Assembly (NCBI RefSeq): GCF_012726235.1
Contig: NZ_JAASAH010000014.1
Coordinates: 62,001-126,000 of the forward strand
DNA: 64,000 bases
Origin: Streptomyces sp. HNM0574
GTDB taxonomy: Bacteria > Actinomycetota > Actinomycetes > Streptomycetales > Streptomycetaceae
Reading direction: 5' to 3'
Below the pieces are notes generated by a model that worked only from the letters and a program-made list of their open reading frames with translations, did not search any database and was not told the origin of the DNA. Made by a program: the position numbers and the translations under genes. Shown here piece after piece: positions 40,866 to 49,839 of this stretch; the stretch's first letter is position 1; each line of letters opens with the position of its first letter.

Positions 40866-41984
40866 TCAGCCCGCGAGGGTCTTCTCCCAGGCGGACGTGG
40901 CGGCGTCCCGTACGGCCTCGGCGCCCGGCGCGTGGCCGAGAGCGCGCAGGCCGGCGGCGAGGGCCGCGAGCGAGGCGAGGACGACCTCGCGGTCGGCGGC
41001 CCGCCCGTAGTGGTTGACCCGGATCATGTCCTCGGCGAGCGCACCGGCCGCCGCCTGCACCGGGACGCCGGCGTCGGCGGCCAGCGCGGCGGCGACGACC
41101 TCCCGCGCGTCCAGGCCCTCGGGCGCGCGGAGGGTGGTCGCGGCGGGGGCGGCGTCCTCGTCGCGGGTCACGTACGGGGTGAGCGGCGCCAGTTCGCGGG
41201 CGCCGGCGCGGAGCGCGGCGGAGGCGGCGCGGTGCCGGTCGACGGTGGCGTCCAGGCCGTCGGCGCCGACCCGGTCGAGCGCCTGCTCCAGCGCGAGCAT
41301 CTCCAGCTGCGCGGGCGCGTGCGGGAGGGCGGTGCGGCCGGCGTCGGTCCAGCGCTCCTTCCAGTCCAGCAGGGAGAGGTAGGAGCGGCGCGGGGCCTGC
41401 TTGTTCGCCGCGATGCGCGCCCAGGCGCGGTCGCTCACGGAGACGGCGGAGACGCCCGCGGGCCCGGCGAGCGCCTTCTGGCCGCCGATGACGCACAGGT
41501 CGACGCCCCACTCGTCGGTGAGCAACGGCTCCGCGCCGACCGAGGCGACGGCGTCCAGCATCAGCAGCGCGCCGTGCTCCCTGGTGACGGCGGCGATCTC
41601 GGGCACCGGGTTGGTGTTGCCGGTGGCTGCCTCCGCGTGCACGAGGCTGACCAGGTCGATCGCCGGGTTCTCGCGCAGCGCCTCGCGCACCTGCCCGGCC
41701 GTGGCGGCGGCGGTGAAGGGGGCGCTGACGGTGACGACGTGCGCCCCGCAGGAGCGCAGCCAGCCGCCGAAGGTCTCGCCGTACGGGCCCGTGACGATGT
41801 TCAGCGCGGTGCTGCCGGGGTGCGCCGCCGAGCGGAGCGCGGCCTCCAGCGGCAGCAGCGCCTCGCCCTGCATGACCACGACGTCGGCGCGCGTCCCCAT
41901 GACGGCGGCGGCCTTGTCCTCGATGCGGGCGAAGTCCTGCGCGGTCAGCGGCGGCAGGTCCAGGGCGTTGAATGGCACGGTCAC
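40866..41984 (-). CDS. class V aminotransferase (alanine-glyoxylate type)
   Basis: A 372-residue PLP enzyme of the serine-pyruvate/alanine-glyoxylate aminotransferase group. HAEAATGNTNPVPEIAAV and LMLDAVASVGAEPLLTDEWGVDLCVIGGQKAL give the substrate loop, the PLP Asp and the Schiff-base Lys; APRRSYLSLLDW follows. GTG at 41984 lies 6 nt after GAAGG. Exact amino donor and acceptor are unknown. Converges with the P-loop phosphotransferase gene. Confidence 0.88.
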   Translation of the reverse strand: MTVPFNALDLPPLTAQDFARIEDKAAAVMGTRADVVVMQGEALLPLEAALRSAAHPGSTALNIVTGPYGETFGGWLRSCGAHVVTVSAPFTAAATAGQVREALRENPAIDLVSLVHAEAATGNTNPVPEIAAVTREHGALLMLDAVASVGAEPLLTDEWGVDLCVIGGQKALAGPAGVSAVSVSDRAWARIAANKQAPRRSYLSLLDWKERWTDAGRTALPHAPAQLEMLALEQALDRVGADGLDATVDRHRAASAALRAGARELAPLTPYVTRDEDAAPAATTLRAPEGLDAREVVAAALAADAGVPVQAAAGALAEDMIRVNHYGRAADREVVLASLAALAAGLRALGHAPGAEAVRDAATSAWEKTLAG

Positions 41985-42149
41985 GGTGGCCCTTCCAGCT
42001 GCGGCGAGCCGCACTCTCACGGCTTCCTCTCCGGCCCGACTGTACGTGGCGGCCGACGGGCCCGAGGAGGCCGCCCTGGTGAGCGGCGCCGATGAGTTTC
42101 CCCGCCGGCGCGGGTCCTCACATCGGACGCCGCTCCGAGGGAGGACGAC

Positions 42150-42539
42150 ATGACCGGCGCACCCGAGACGATCGATCTGCGCCCGCAGGCCGCGCTCGTG
42201 GCCCGGCTCGCCGAGCTGGCCGAGGCGTGGCGGGCCCCGGAGGCGTGGCGCGGGGACACCCGCGCGGGCGGGGTCGAGCTGCCCGCGGCGGTGGCCGGGC
42301 AGGTCGCGGTGAACGAACTGGTGCTGCACGGCTGGGACCTGGCCCGCGCCACGGGCCGCCCGTACGCGCCGGACCCCGCCGCTCTGGACGTCGCGCACGC
42401 GCTGGTGAGCGGGACGCCGGACGGGCCGGAGCGGGAGGGCATGTTCGGGCCGAGCCTGCCCGTGCCGCCGGACGCCCCGCTGCTGGACCGGGTGGCCGCG
42501 CTCAGCGGCCGCGACCCCGGCTGGTCGCCGCCGGGCTGA
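42150..42539 (+). CDS. truncated mycothiol-dependent isomerase/TIGR03086-like protein
   Basis: A 129-residue protein matching only the C-terminal part of maleylpyruvate-isomerase/TIGR03086-type metal-binding proteins: AWRGDTRAGGVELPAAVAGQVAVNELVLHGWDLARATG (about 33-70) contains the conserved HGWDLA. Full-length members have about 80 more N-terminal residues with the DinB-like helix and its His ligand; no such sequence is encoded upstream in any plus frame. ATG follows GGGAGGACGAC, so it is probably translated. It may be a remnant or a shortened functional form. Confidence 0.65.
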   Translation: MTGAPETIDLRPQAALVARLAELAEAWRAPEAWRGDTRAGGVELPAAVAGQVAVNELVLHGWDLARATGRPYAPDPAALDVAHALVSGTPDGPEREGMFGPSLPVPPDAPLLDRVAALSGRDPGWSPPG

Positions 42540-42674
42540 GGGCGGGCGCGGCCCGCCGGGGGCGCGGGCGGGGTGCGTGCGCGCGGGCGCGGGGGCCGGG
42601 TGCGGCGCTGTACGCTGCGGGATTGTTCGGCGTACGGCCGGTCGCACACCGGCTGACGAAAGGTCACCCCAGCC

Positions 42675-43238
42675 ATGCCCCAGCACCCCTCGGCCTTCGA
42701 CGAGTTGGACCGGAGGATCGTCGCGGCGCTCACCGCGAACGCCAGGACCAGCTTCGCGGAGATCGGTACGGCGGTCGGCCTCTCGGCCACCGCGGTCAAG
42801 CGCCGGGTGGACCGGCTGCGGGAGACGGGAGTGATCACGGGGTTCACGGCCACCGTCCGGCCCGCCGCACTGGGCTGGCGCACCGAGGCGTACATCGAGG
42901 TGTACTGCGACAGCGCGGCGCCGCCCCGGCGGCTGGCCGAGGTCGTGCGGGACTACCCGGAGATCACCGCCGCGATGACGGTCTCGGGCCCGGCCGACGC
43001 GCTGCTGCACGTCCGCGCCACCGACGTGGGGCACTTCGAGGAGGTGCTGGAGCGGATCAGGGCGGAGCCCTTCATCCGCAAGACCATCAGCTACATGGTC
43101 CTCTCCCACCTGCTGCCGGACAGCCCCGAGGCGGGAGCCGTCGGCCAGGCCCCGCGCACGGTGACCGACCCGGCCGGGACCGGTCCGGACCCGGGTACGG
43201 TGACCGGCCCCGTGGACGGCGCACGACCTTTGCGGTGA
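42675..43238 (+). CDS. Lrp/AsnC family transcriptional regulator
   Basis: A 187-residue regulator: AsnC-type helix-turn-helix (about 8-60, LDRRIVAALTANARTSFAEIGTAVGLSATAVKRRVDRL) and a RAM/ACT-like ligand domain (about 68-145). The last 40 residues are a low-complexity Gly/Thr/Pro tail absent from most family members. It lies 169 bp before ddaH-rocD, the genes it most likely controls, perhaps in response to arginine or ornithine. Confidence 0.9.
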   Translation: MPQHPSAFDELDRRIVAALTANARTSFAEIGTAVGLSATAVKRRVDRLRETGVITGFTATVRPAALGWRTEAYIEVYCDSAAPPRRLAEVVRDYPEITAAMTVSGPADALLHVRATDVGHFEEVLERIRAEPFIRKTISYMVLSHLLPDSPEAGAVGQAPRTVTDPAGTGPDPGTVTGPVDGARPLR

Positions 43239-43407
43239 ACTGCCGCCGCACGCAGCATTCCTGCGCCAACACGCAGTAATCGGATCTTGTTCAGCCGATC
43301 CGCCGCTTCCTACCGTTGAAGGCACCGCCGGTCGCCCCGACCGGGCGGTCCCCGCCGGACCGTCCCCGCACGGCCCCGGCCCCCGCCGGACACGGAGGAA
43401 CGCCGCT

Positions 43408-44220
43408 GTGCCCCCGACGCGTACCCAGCGCCCCAGGCGCTATCTGCTCTGCCCGCCCCGGTACTTCGCCGTCGAGTACTCGATCAACCCGTGGATGCGC
43501 GAGGACGCTCCCGTCGACACCGCGCTCGCCCAGCGGCAGTGGGAGGCGCTGACCGAGGCGTACCGCGCGCACGGCCACGCGCTGGAGTTCGCCGAACCCG
43601 TGCCGGGCCTGCCCGACATGGTCTTCGCGGCCAACGGGGCGGTGGTCGTCGACGGCCGCGTCCTCGGCTCCCGCTTCCACGCCGAGCAGCGCCGCCCGGA
43701 GGCCGCGGCCTACCAGTCGTGGTTCAAGGCGGCCGGTTTCGGCGTCCATGTTCCGGAGTCGGTCTGCGAGGGCGAGGGCGATCTCGTACCGGCGGGCCGG
43801 TTCCTGCTCGCGGGTACGGGCTTCCGCACGACGCGGGCCGCGCACCGGGAGGCGCAGGAGTACCTCGGCGTGCCCGTGATCGGCCTCCAGCTGACCGATC
43901 CGTACTTCTACCACCTCGACACCGCGCTGTTCACCCTCGACGAGGAGAACATCGCCTACCACCCGCCCGCTTTCTCGCCCGGGAGCCGTGAGGTGCTGCG
44001 CCGCCTCTTCCCGGACGCGGTGACCGCGACCCGTCAGGACGCCCTGGCCTTCGGCCTCAACTCGGTGTCCGACGGGCGGCACGTGTTCGTCGCGCCCGGC
44101 GCCCGGGACCTGATCGCCGCCCTCACCGACCGCGGATACGTCCCCGTTCCCGTCGACCTGTCGGAGTTCCACAAGGCCGGCGGCGGGATCAAGTGCTGCA
44201 CTCAGGAGATCCGTTCATGA
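43408..44220 (+). CDS. ddaH: dimethylarginine dimethylaminohydrolase family amidinohydrolase
   Basis: A 270-residue member of the amidinotransferase/DDAH fold, which hydrolyses (methyl)arginine to citrulline. Marks: PDMVFAANGAVV (about 71-82), ECEGEGD-like VCEGEGDLV, the catalytic His in DPYFYHLDTAL and the catalytic Cys in GGGIKCCTQE at the C-terminus. GTG lies 9 nt after GGAGG. Stop overlaps the rocD start (ATGA). With rocD and the AsnC regulator it forms an arginine/ornithine catabolic module. True substrate (arginine versus methylarginine) needs assay. Confidence 0.88.
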   Translation: MPPTRTQRPRRYLLCPPRYFAVEYSINPWMREDAPVDTALAQRQWEALTEAYRAHGHALEFAEPVPGLPDMVFAANGAVVVDGRVLGSRFHAEQRRPEAAAYQSWFKAAGFGVHVPESVCEGEGDLVPAGRFLLAGTGFRTTRAAHREAQEYLGVPVIGLQLTDPYFYHLDTALFTLDEENIAYHPPAFSPGSREVLRRLFPDAVTATRQDALAFGLNSVSDGRHVFVAPGARDLIAALTDRGYVPVPVDLSEFHKAGGGIKCCTQEIRS

Positions 44221-45473
44221 ACGCACCCACCGGTACCCACAGCGCTCCCGCCTCCTCCCCCGCCCCGTCCGCCTCCCGCTCCTCGCAGGCGCTGATCCGC
44301 GCCGAGGAGCCGGTGCTCGCGCACAACTACCACCCGCTGCCGGTGGTCGTGGCCCGCGCCGAGGGGGTGTGGCTGGAGGACGTCGAGGGGCGCCGCTACA
44401 TCGACATGCTCGCGGGCTACTCGGCACTCAACTTCGGCCACCGGCACCCGGTGCTCACCGAGGCCGCGCACCGCCAGCTGGACGCGCTGACGCTGACCTC
44501 CCGCGCCTTCCACAACGACCGGCTGGCCGGCTTCGCCGAGCGCCTGGCCGCGCTCACCGGGCAGGACATGGTGCTGCCGATGAACACCGGCGCCGAGGCC
44601 GTCGAGAGCGCGGTGAAGCTGGCCCGCAAGTGGGCGTACGACGTGAAGGGCGTCCCGCGCGACCGGGCCACGATCGTCGTCGCCGACGGCAACTTCCACG
44701 GCCGGACGACGACCATCGTCAGCTTCTCCGGAGACCCCGAGGCCCGGGAGGGCTTCGGCCCGTTCACGCCCGGCTTCCGCAGCGTCCCGTACAACGACCT
44801 GGCGGCGCTGGAGGCCGCGATCGACGAGACCACCGCGGCGGTCCTGATCGAGCCGATCCAGGGCGAGGCCGGGGTGCTCATCCCGGACGAGGGCTACCTG
44901 ACCGGCGTACGGGAGCTGACCCGGCGCGCGAACTGTCTGTTCCTCGCCGACGAGATCCAGTCGGGCCTGGGCCGCACGGGCCGCACCCTCGCCTGCGACC
45001 ACGAGTCCGTACGGCCCGACCTGGTGGTCCTGGCCAAGGCGCTCGGCGGCGGCATCGTGCCCGTCTCCGCCGTGGTCGGGCGGCGCGAGGTGCTCGGGGT
45101 GCTGCACCCGGGCGAGCACGGTTCGACCTTCGGCGGGAACCCGCTGGCTGCGGCCGTGGGCACGGCCGTGCTGGGGCTGCTGGAGACCGGCGAGTTCCAG
45201 CGCCGCGCCGCCGAGCTGGGCGAGGTGCTGCGGGAGGGGCTGACCGGGCTGGTCGGCGAGGGCGTGACGGCGTTCCGCTCGCGGGGGCTGTGGGCCGGCG
45301 TGGACGTCGACCCGTCGCTCGGCACCGGGCGGGAGATCAGCGAGCGGCTGATGCGGGAGGGCGTCCTGGTCAAGGACACCCACGGCTCGACGATCCGGCT
45401 CGCCCCGCCGCTGACCATCACCCGCGAGGAGCTGGAGATCTCGCTCGCCGCGCTCCGTAAGGTCCTCGGCTAG
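44217..45473 (+). CDS. rocD: ornithine--oxo-acid transaminase
   Basis: A 418-residue class III aminotransferase transferring the delta-amino group of ornithine to 2-oxoglutarate, giving glutamate semialdehyde. MNTGAEAVESAVKLARKWAY binds the PLP phosphate, FLADEIQSGLGRTG holds the cofactor Asp, and VVLAKALGGGIVPVSAV holds the Schiff-base Lys. ATG lies 7 nt after AGGAG and overlaps the ddaH stop. A hairpin follows. Confidence 0.95.
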   Translation: MNAPTGTHSAPASSPAPSASRSSQALIRAEEPVLAHNYHPLPVVVARAEGVWLEDVEGRRYIDMLAGYSALNFGHRHPVLTEAAHRQLDALTLTSRAFHNDRLAGFAERLAALTGQDMVLPMNTGAEAVESAVKLARKWAYDVKGVPRDRATIVVADGNFHGRTTTIVSFSGDPEAREGFGPFTPGFRSVPYNDLAALEAAIDETTAAVLIEPIQGEAGVLIPDEGYLTGVRELTRRANCLFLADEIQSGLGRTGRTLACDHESVRPDLVVLAKALGGGIVPVSAVVGRREVLGVLHPGEHGSTFGGNPLAAAVGTAVLGLLETGEFQRRAAELGEVLREGLTGLVGEGVTAFRSRGLWAGVDVDPSLGTGREISERLMREGVLVKDTHGSTIRLAPPLTITREELEISLAALRKVLG

Positions 45474-45515
45474 GCCCGCGCGCAGGGGGGCGCCCCGAAC
45501 AGCAGTGCCCCGTTT

Positions 45516-45559
45516 CGGCGCCCCGGTCCGGCTCCCTCGCGAGCGGGACCGGGGCGCCG
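45516..45559 (+). terminator. hairpin after rocD
   Basis: 14-bp arms (45516-45529 and 45546-45559, CGGCGCCCCGGTCC and complement), 16-nt loop, followed by CTTTCG. Confidence 0.75.
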
Positions 45560-45667
45560 CTTTCGTGGGGCACGGCGCGGTGGGCGTGCGTACGATGTGG
45601 CCAGTCCCGCCACCAGGCGGCACGCGCCGACCCGCGGCACGCGAGTGGACACATCTCGGAGTGGCTT

Positions 45668-46522
45668 ATGCCCCGGCGCCGTCCGGACCAGCCCGCGAGC
45701 ACCGACGACCTGCTGAGCCGGCTCGGACGGCTCACCTCACAGGCCAGGCAGGGTGTGGAGCTCCAGCGGGCCCGGGTCGAGCTGGCCGAGGTGCTCCAGC
45801 GGGAGATGCTCCCCGGGAAGCTGCCCGAACTGCCGGGCCTGCGGGTCGCCGCGCGGTACACCCCGGCACGGGACGGGCTGGACATCGGGGGCGACTGGTA
45901 CGACTGCTTCGCGCTGCCCGACGGCTCCCTCGGGTTCACCATCGGTGACGTGCAGGGGCACGACGTCGAGGCCGCCGCGTTCATGGGACAGATCCGGATC
46001 GGGCTGCGCGCCGTCGCCTCGACCGCGCCGGACGCCGACCCGGGCGAGGTCCTCGGCCGGGCCAACGACCTGCTCCAGTCCGGCGCCGACGACCTCTTCG
46101 CGACGTGCAGCTTCTACCGCTTCGACCCCGTCAGACGGGTGCTGGAGAGCGCGCGGGCCGGGCACATAGCCACCGTCTGGGCCACCGTCGACGGCCGGTA
46201 CGGCACCGACGAGGACGAGGGCGGGCTGCCGCTCGGCATCCAGCCCGGCGAGACGTACCCGGTGACGCGGCGTGAACTGACCACCCCGGGCGCGGTGGTG
46301 CTGCTGACCGACGGGGTGGTCGAGGGGCCCTCGTTCCCGCTGGAGGAGGGCATCGAGCGGGTGGCGCGGGTCGTCGCCTCGCTGCCCGGCGGCGACCCGG
46401 ACGAGCTGGCCTCGGAGGTGATGACGGTGGCCGAGCACACGGGGCACTCCGACGACGCCGCCGTCCTGGTCCTCCGCCACGACCTCGGGCCCCGCGAGGG
46501 CCCGCACCCCGCGGGCGCGTGA
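45668..46522 (+). CDS. PP2C-family (SpoIIE/RsbU-type) phosphatase
   Basis: A 284-residue protein: short N-terminal coiled helix (LGRLTSQARQGVELQRARVELAEVLQREMLPG) leading into a SpoIIE phosphatase domain with GGDWYDCFALPDG, GDVQGHDVEAAAFM, LLTDGVVEGP and SDDAAVLVL as metal-site motifs. Such enzymes dephosphorylate anti-sigma-factor antagonists. No sensor domain is attached, but a MASE1 membrane protein follows 67 bp downstream. Confidence 0.9.
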   Translation: MPRRRPDQPASTDDLLSRLGRLTSQARQGVELQRARVELAEVLQREMLPGKLPELPGLRVAARYTPARDGLDIGGDWYDCFALPDGSLGFTIGDVQGHDVEAAAFMGQIRIGLRAVASTAPDADPGEVLGRANDLLQSGADDLFATCSFYRFDPVRRVLESARAGHIATVWATVDGRYGTDEDEGGLPLGIQPGETYPVTRRELTTPGAVVLLTDGVVEGPSFPLEEGIERVARVVASLPGGDPDELASEVMTVAEHTGHSDDAAVLVLRHDLGPREGPHPAGA

Positions 46523-46589
46523 GGCCGGGGCGGCGCGGCGCGCGTGTCACGGGTGGGTGAAGGGCCGGTGAACGGGTCTGATAGCTGCT

Positions 46590-47579
46590 GTGCTGCGCTC
46601 CGTTGATTACCGACGTCAGGCCATGGCCCTGCTCCGCGTGCTCGCGGTGGCCGCGGGCTACTACGCGGCGGGCCGGATCGGCCTGCTCCGCCAGGTGGCG
46701 GTCGAGGGGGCGGTGGTCACGCCGCTGTGGCCGGCCACCGGGGTCGCGCTGGCGTGCCTGCTGTGGATGGGCACCCGGATCTGGCCGGGCATCGCGCTCG
46801 GCGCCCTGGGCGTCATCGCGACGATCGCCTCGGTCGACCTGAACTCCGTCTTCCTCCTGATGGGCAACACCCTGGCCCCGGTGTGCTCGTACCTGATGCT
46901 CCAGTACGCGGGCTTCCGCACCGCGCTGGACCGGGTGCGGGACGGGGTGGCGCTGGTCTTCCTCGGCGCGCTCGGCGGGATGCTGATCAGCGCCACGGTC
47001 GCGACCTGCCTGCTGGTGCTGGACGCCAAGCTCCCGCTGGAGTCGTTCGGCCCGGTGTGGACGGCGTGGTGGGTGGGCGACGCGATGGGCGTGCTGGTGT
47101 TCACGCCGCTGCTGCTGGTGCTGCGCCGCATCCGGCTGCCGCGTACCGCCCGGAGGTGGGCGGAGGCGGTGGCGCTGGTGGTCGTCGCGGTGCCGCTGAC
47201 GCTGGTGGCGACGCGGAGTTCCCTCGGGCTGCTCTTCCTCGTCTTCCCGCTGCTGATCTGGGCGGCTCTGCGGTTCCAGCTCGCCGGGAGCGCGCCGTGC
47301 GCGCTGCTGGTCTCGGGCGCGGGCGTGTGGGCGGCGACGGACCACGCGGGGCCGTTCTCCGGGCTGAGCCTGATGCAGGGGATGGTCACGCTGCAGGCGC
47401 TGAACGGGTCGGCCGCGCTGACGGCGCTGCTGCTGGCCGCCGTGGTCACCGAACAGGCCAACATGCGGGCCCGGATCGAGGACGCGTGCCAGGAACTGGC
47501 CGAGGTGGTCGAGCGCCTGGCCCCCGAGGAGAACCCGGACCGGTGGCGGGTACGCGGCCGCGGCGGCTCCGAGGGCTGA
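46590..47579 (+). CDS. stand-alone MASE1 membrane sensor-domain protein
   Basis: A 329-residue protein with eight or so membrane helices of the MASE1 type (AAGYYAAGRIGLL, VTPLWPATGVALACLLWMG, VWTAWWVGDAMGVLVFTPLLL, LLIWAALRFQL). MASE1 is normally the membrane sensor of kinases, cyclases or PP2C phosphatases; here no output domain follows, only a short helix (ARIEDACQELAEVVERL) and a basic end. The adjacent PP2C gene is a plausible partner. GTG at 46590 or ATG at 46623 could be the start. Confidence 0.82.
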   Translation: MLRSVDYRRQAMALLRVLAVAAGYYAAGRIGLLRQVAVEGAVVTPLWPATGVALACLLWMGTRIWPGIALGALGVIATIASVDLNSVFLLMGNTLAPVCSYLMLQYAGFRTALDRVRDGVALVFLGALGGMLISATVATCLLVLDAKLPLESFGPVWTAWWVGDAMGVLVFTPLLLVLRRIRLPRTARRWAEAVALVVVAVPLTLVATRSSLGLLFLVFPLLIWAALRFQLAGSAPCALLVSGAGVWAATDHAGPFSGLSLMQGMVTLQALNGSAALTALLLAAVVTEQANMRARIEDACQELAEVVERLAPEENPDRWRVRGRGGSEG

Positions 47580-47609
47580 CGGGCCGTCCCCGGCGCCCCG
47601 GAAAAGGGT

Positions 47610-47638
47610 TTGATGGACGTGCGGCCGGGCCGGACACT
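47610..47638 (+). promoter_or_regulatory. leaderless promoter TTGATG-N17-GACACT
   Basis: TTGATG (47610-47615), 17 nt, GACACT (47633-47638), ending 6 nt before the MFS transporter ATG. Confidence 0.7.
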
Positions 47639-47644
47639 CTGCTC

Positions 47645-48973
47645 ATGACGGAAACCGAAGCGCACCGTCCCGGGCCCGGCGGGCCCGTGCTGCGCCCGTT
47701 ACGGCACCGCCCCTTCCGGTGGCTCGCCGTCGGGGGCACGCTGACCCGGCTGGCGAACGCGATGGCGCCGATCGCCCTGGCCTTCGCGGTGCTCGACCTG
47801 ACCGGCTCCGCCGTGGACGTCGGCATCGTCGTGGGCGGGCGCTCGGTGGCGACGATCGCGCTGGTGCTGTTCGGCGGGCTGCTGGCGGACCGGCTGAGCA
47901 AGTCGCTGCTGCTGTGCGGTTCGAGCCTGGTCGCCGCGGGGGTGCAGGGCGCGGTCGCGGTGCTGCTGCTGACGGACAGCGCCTCGCTCGGGGTGCTGCT
48001 CTTCCTCAGCGTGGTCAACGGCGCGGTGGCGGCGGTCGCGATGCCCGCGTCGACGTCCCTGGTCCCGCAGACGGTCCCGAGGGACGAGCTGCGCCCGGCG
48101 AACGCGGTGACCCGGATGGGCATCAACACCGGGATGATCGTGGGCGCTTCGCTCGGCGGTCTGATCACCGCGGCGTTCAGCCCGGGCTGGGGCCTGGCGG
48201 GGAACGCCCTGGTGTTCGGGCTCGCGGCGCTGGCCTACCGGGGCGTGCGGGTGGCGGCGCAGCCGCGTGGCGCCGGGGTTCCGGGCGGGGAGGACGGCGC
48301 GCGTCCCGGGCCGCTGCGGGAACTGCGGGACGGCTGGCGGGAGTTCACCTCGCGGACCTGGGTGTGGGTCGTCGTGGTGCAGTTCTTCGTGGTCAACGCG
48401 GTCACCGCGGGCGGCATCCAGGTGCTCGGGCCCGCGCTCGCCAACACCACGTACGGGCGCACCGCCTGGGGTTTCGTGCTGGCCACGCAGATGCTGGGCG
48501 CGCTCGTCGGCGGCTTCGTCGTCGGCCGCTCGCGCTCGCGGCACGCGCTGCGGATCGGGGTCGCCGTGGTCGCGCTGGACGCGCTGCCGCTGCTGGCGCT
48601 CGCCGAGTCGGCGCCGCTCGCGCTGCTGCTGGTGGCGATGTTCGTGAACGGGCTGGCGCTGGAGCAGTTCGGCGTCGCCTGGGATCTGTCGCTCCAGGAG
48701 AACGTCCCCGCCGACCGGCTGGCCCGGGTCTACTCGTACGACATGCTGGGCTCGATCCTGGCGCTGCCCGTCGGGGAGATGTCGGCCGGTCTGCTCGCCG
48801 AGCGCTTCGGCCACCGGGCCACGCTCCTCGGCGGCGTCTGCCTCGTCGTGGCGGCCACCGGCCTGGCCCTGTGCAGCCGCTCGGTGCGCGCCCTCACCAC
48901 GAGCCCGGGCCACCCGGCGGACACGGGCCCGGCCGCCCCGCGGGACGTCCCGCCGGCGTCGCCTTCCGCCTAG
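47645..48973 (+). CDS. MFS transporter
   Basis: A 442-residue 12-helix major facilitator of the macrolide/enterobactin-exporter-like (MFS_3/DHA3) kind: FRWLAVGGTLTRLANAMAPIALAFAVLDLTGSA opens the first helix, GGLLADRLSKSLLL is the loop 2-3 motif, and PANAVTRMGINTGMIVGASLGG lies in helix 5. Probable drug or metabolite exporter; substrate unknown. Leaderless start with both hexamers. Confidence 0.88.
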   Translation: MTETEAHRPGPGGPVLRPLRHRPFRWLAVGGTLTRLANAMAPIALAFAVLDLTGSAVDVGIVVGGRSVATIALVLFGGLLADRLSKSLLLCGSSLVAAGVQGAVAVLLLTDSASLGVLLFLSVVNGAVAAVAMPASTSLVPQTVPRDELRPANAVTRMGINTGMIVGASLGGLITAAFSPGWGLAGNALVFGLAALAYRGVRVAAQPRGAGVPGGEDGARPGPLRELRDGWREFTSRTWVWVVVVQFFVVNAVTAGGIQVLGPALANTTYGRTAWGFVLATQMLGALVGGFVVGRSRSRHALRIGVAVVALDALPLLALAESAPLALLLVAMFVNGLALEQFGVAWDLSLQENVPADRLARVYSYDMLGSILALPVGEMSAGLLAERFGHRATLLGGVCLVVAATGLALCSRSVRALTTSPGHPADTGPAAPRDVPPASPSA

Positions 48974-49004
48974 CGGTCGCCGGCGGGAGGCGGGCTGCCG
49001 GTTT

Positions 49005-49015
49005 TGGTCCTACCA
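49005..49015. promoter_or_regulatory. TGGTCCTACCA, putative lactate-regulator operator
   Basis: An imperfect TGGTnnnACCA palindrome 81 bp before the FadR-type regulator gene; matches sites before the permease and lutA. Confidence 0.5.
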
Positions 49016-49095
49016 CTGCTGGTGTGTGACATAGTTTCCCGCGAGTCCGGAGTGGTGAACGGGGCCAGCTCCGCCGAGTCAGGGAGTGGTGACGG

Positions 49096-49824
49096 ATGCC
49101 TGTCGAGTGGCGGCCCGTGCGGCAGTCCCGCACGCACGAGCTGGTGCTGGAGAGCATCGAGGAGCGGGTTCTCGCGGGCGACTTGAAGGCCGGGGACCGG
49201 CTGCCGCCGGAGCGCGAGCTCGCCCCCGTCCTCGGCGTCAGCCGCTCGGCGCTCCGCGAGGCCCTGCGCGTACTGGAGACCATCGGCGTCCTCACGGCGC
49301 AGGCCGGCCGGGGCCCGGACGCGGGCGCGCGGATCACGCTCAACCCGGACGACGCGCTCGGCCGCCTGCTGCGCCTGCACTTCGCGCTCGGCAGCTACAG
49401 CCTGGAGGACGTGCTGGAGGCGCGGGTCACCCTGGAGCGCTCCAGCTTCCAGGCCGCCGCCGAGCACGCCTCGGCCGAGGACCTCGACGAGGCGGAGGAA
49501 CTGGTCGCGCGGATGGCCGAACCGGACGTCTCCCCGGTCGAGTTCAACGATCTGGACACCCGGTTCCACGTCCGGATCGCCCGCGGCTCCGGCAACGAGC
49601 TGACGTCGACGCTCACTTCGGCCGTCCGCGAGTCCGTCCGCCCGCTGATCCTGCGCGCGCTGGAGGCGGCCGAGGACTGGCCGGCCACCGCCCGCGCGCT
49701 CAACGCCGAGCACAAGGAGCTGCTGCGGCTGCTGCGTTCGGGCAAGGGAGTGCGCGCGGCGGCGCTGGTCGAGAAGCACATCCGCGGGCTGCACGGCACC
49801 CTCGTCCCGGCGTCCGGGGACTGA
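49096..49824 (+). CDS. lldR: FadR-type GntR regulator, likely lactate regulator
   Basis: A 242-residue regulator: GntR winged helix (about 12-75, RLPPERELAPVLGVSRSALREALRVLE) and a helical FCD domain (about 100-230) with the metal/carboxylate-binding pattern VEFNDLDTRFHVRIARGSGN and NAEHKELLRLL. FCD regulators commonly sense lactate, pyruvate or similar acids. It converges with the lactate permease 16 bp away and shares operator-like motifs with permease and lutA promoters. The name lldR is by context. Confidence 0.85.
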   Translation: MPVEWRPVRQSRTHELVLESIEERVLAGDLKAGDRLPPERELAPVLGVSRSALREALRVLETIGVLTAQAGRGPDAGARITLNPDDALGRLLRLHFALGSYSLEDVLEARVTLERSSFQAAAEHASAEDLDEAEELVARMAEPDVSPVEFNDLDTRFHVRIARGSGNELTSTLTSAVRESVRPLILRALEAAEDWPATARALNAEHKELLRLLRSGKGVRAAALVEKHIRGLHGTLVPASGD

Positions 49825-49839
49825 GCCCCGCGCCCCGGT

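Noticed and set aside
39106..41511. An 800-codon minus-strand frame over the DMT and phosphotransferase genes
   Set aside because: Arg/Gly-rich shadow frame; the real minus-strand gene here is the class V aminotransferase in another frame.
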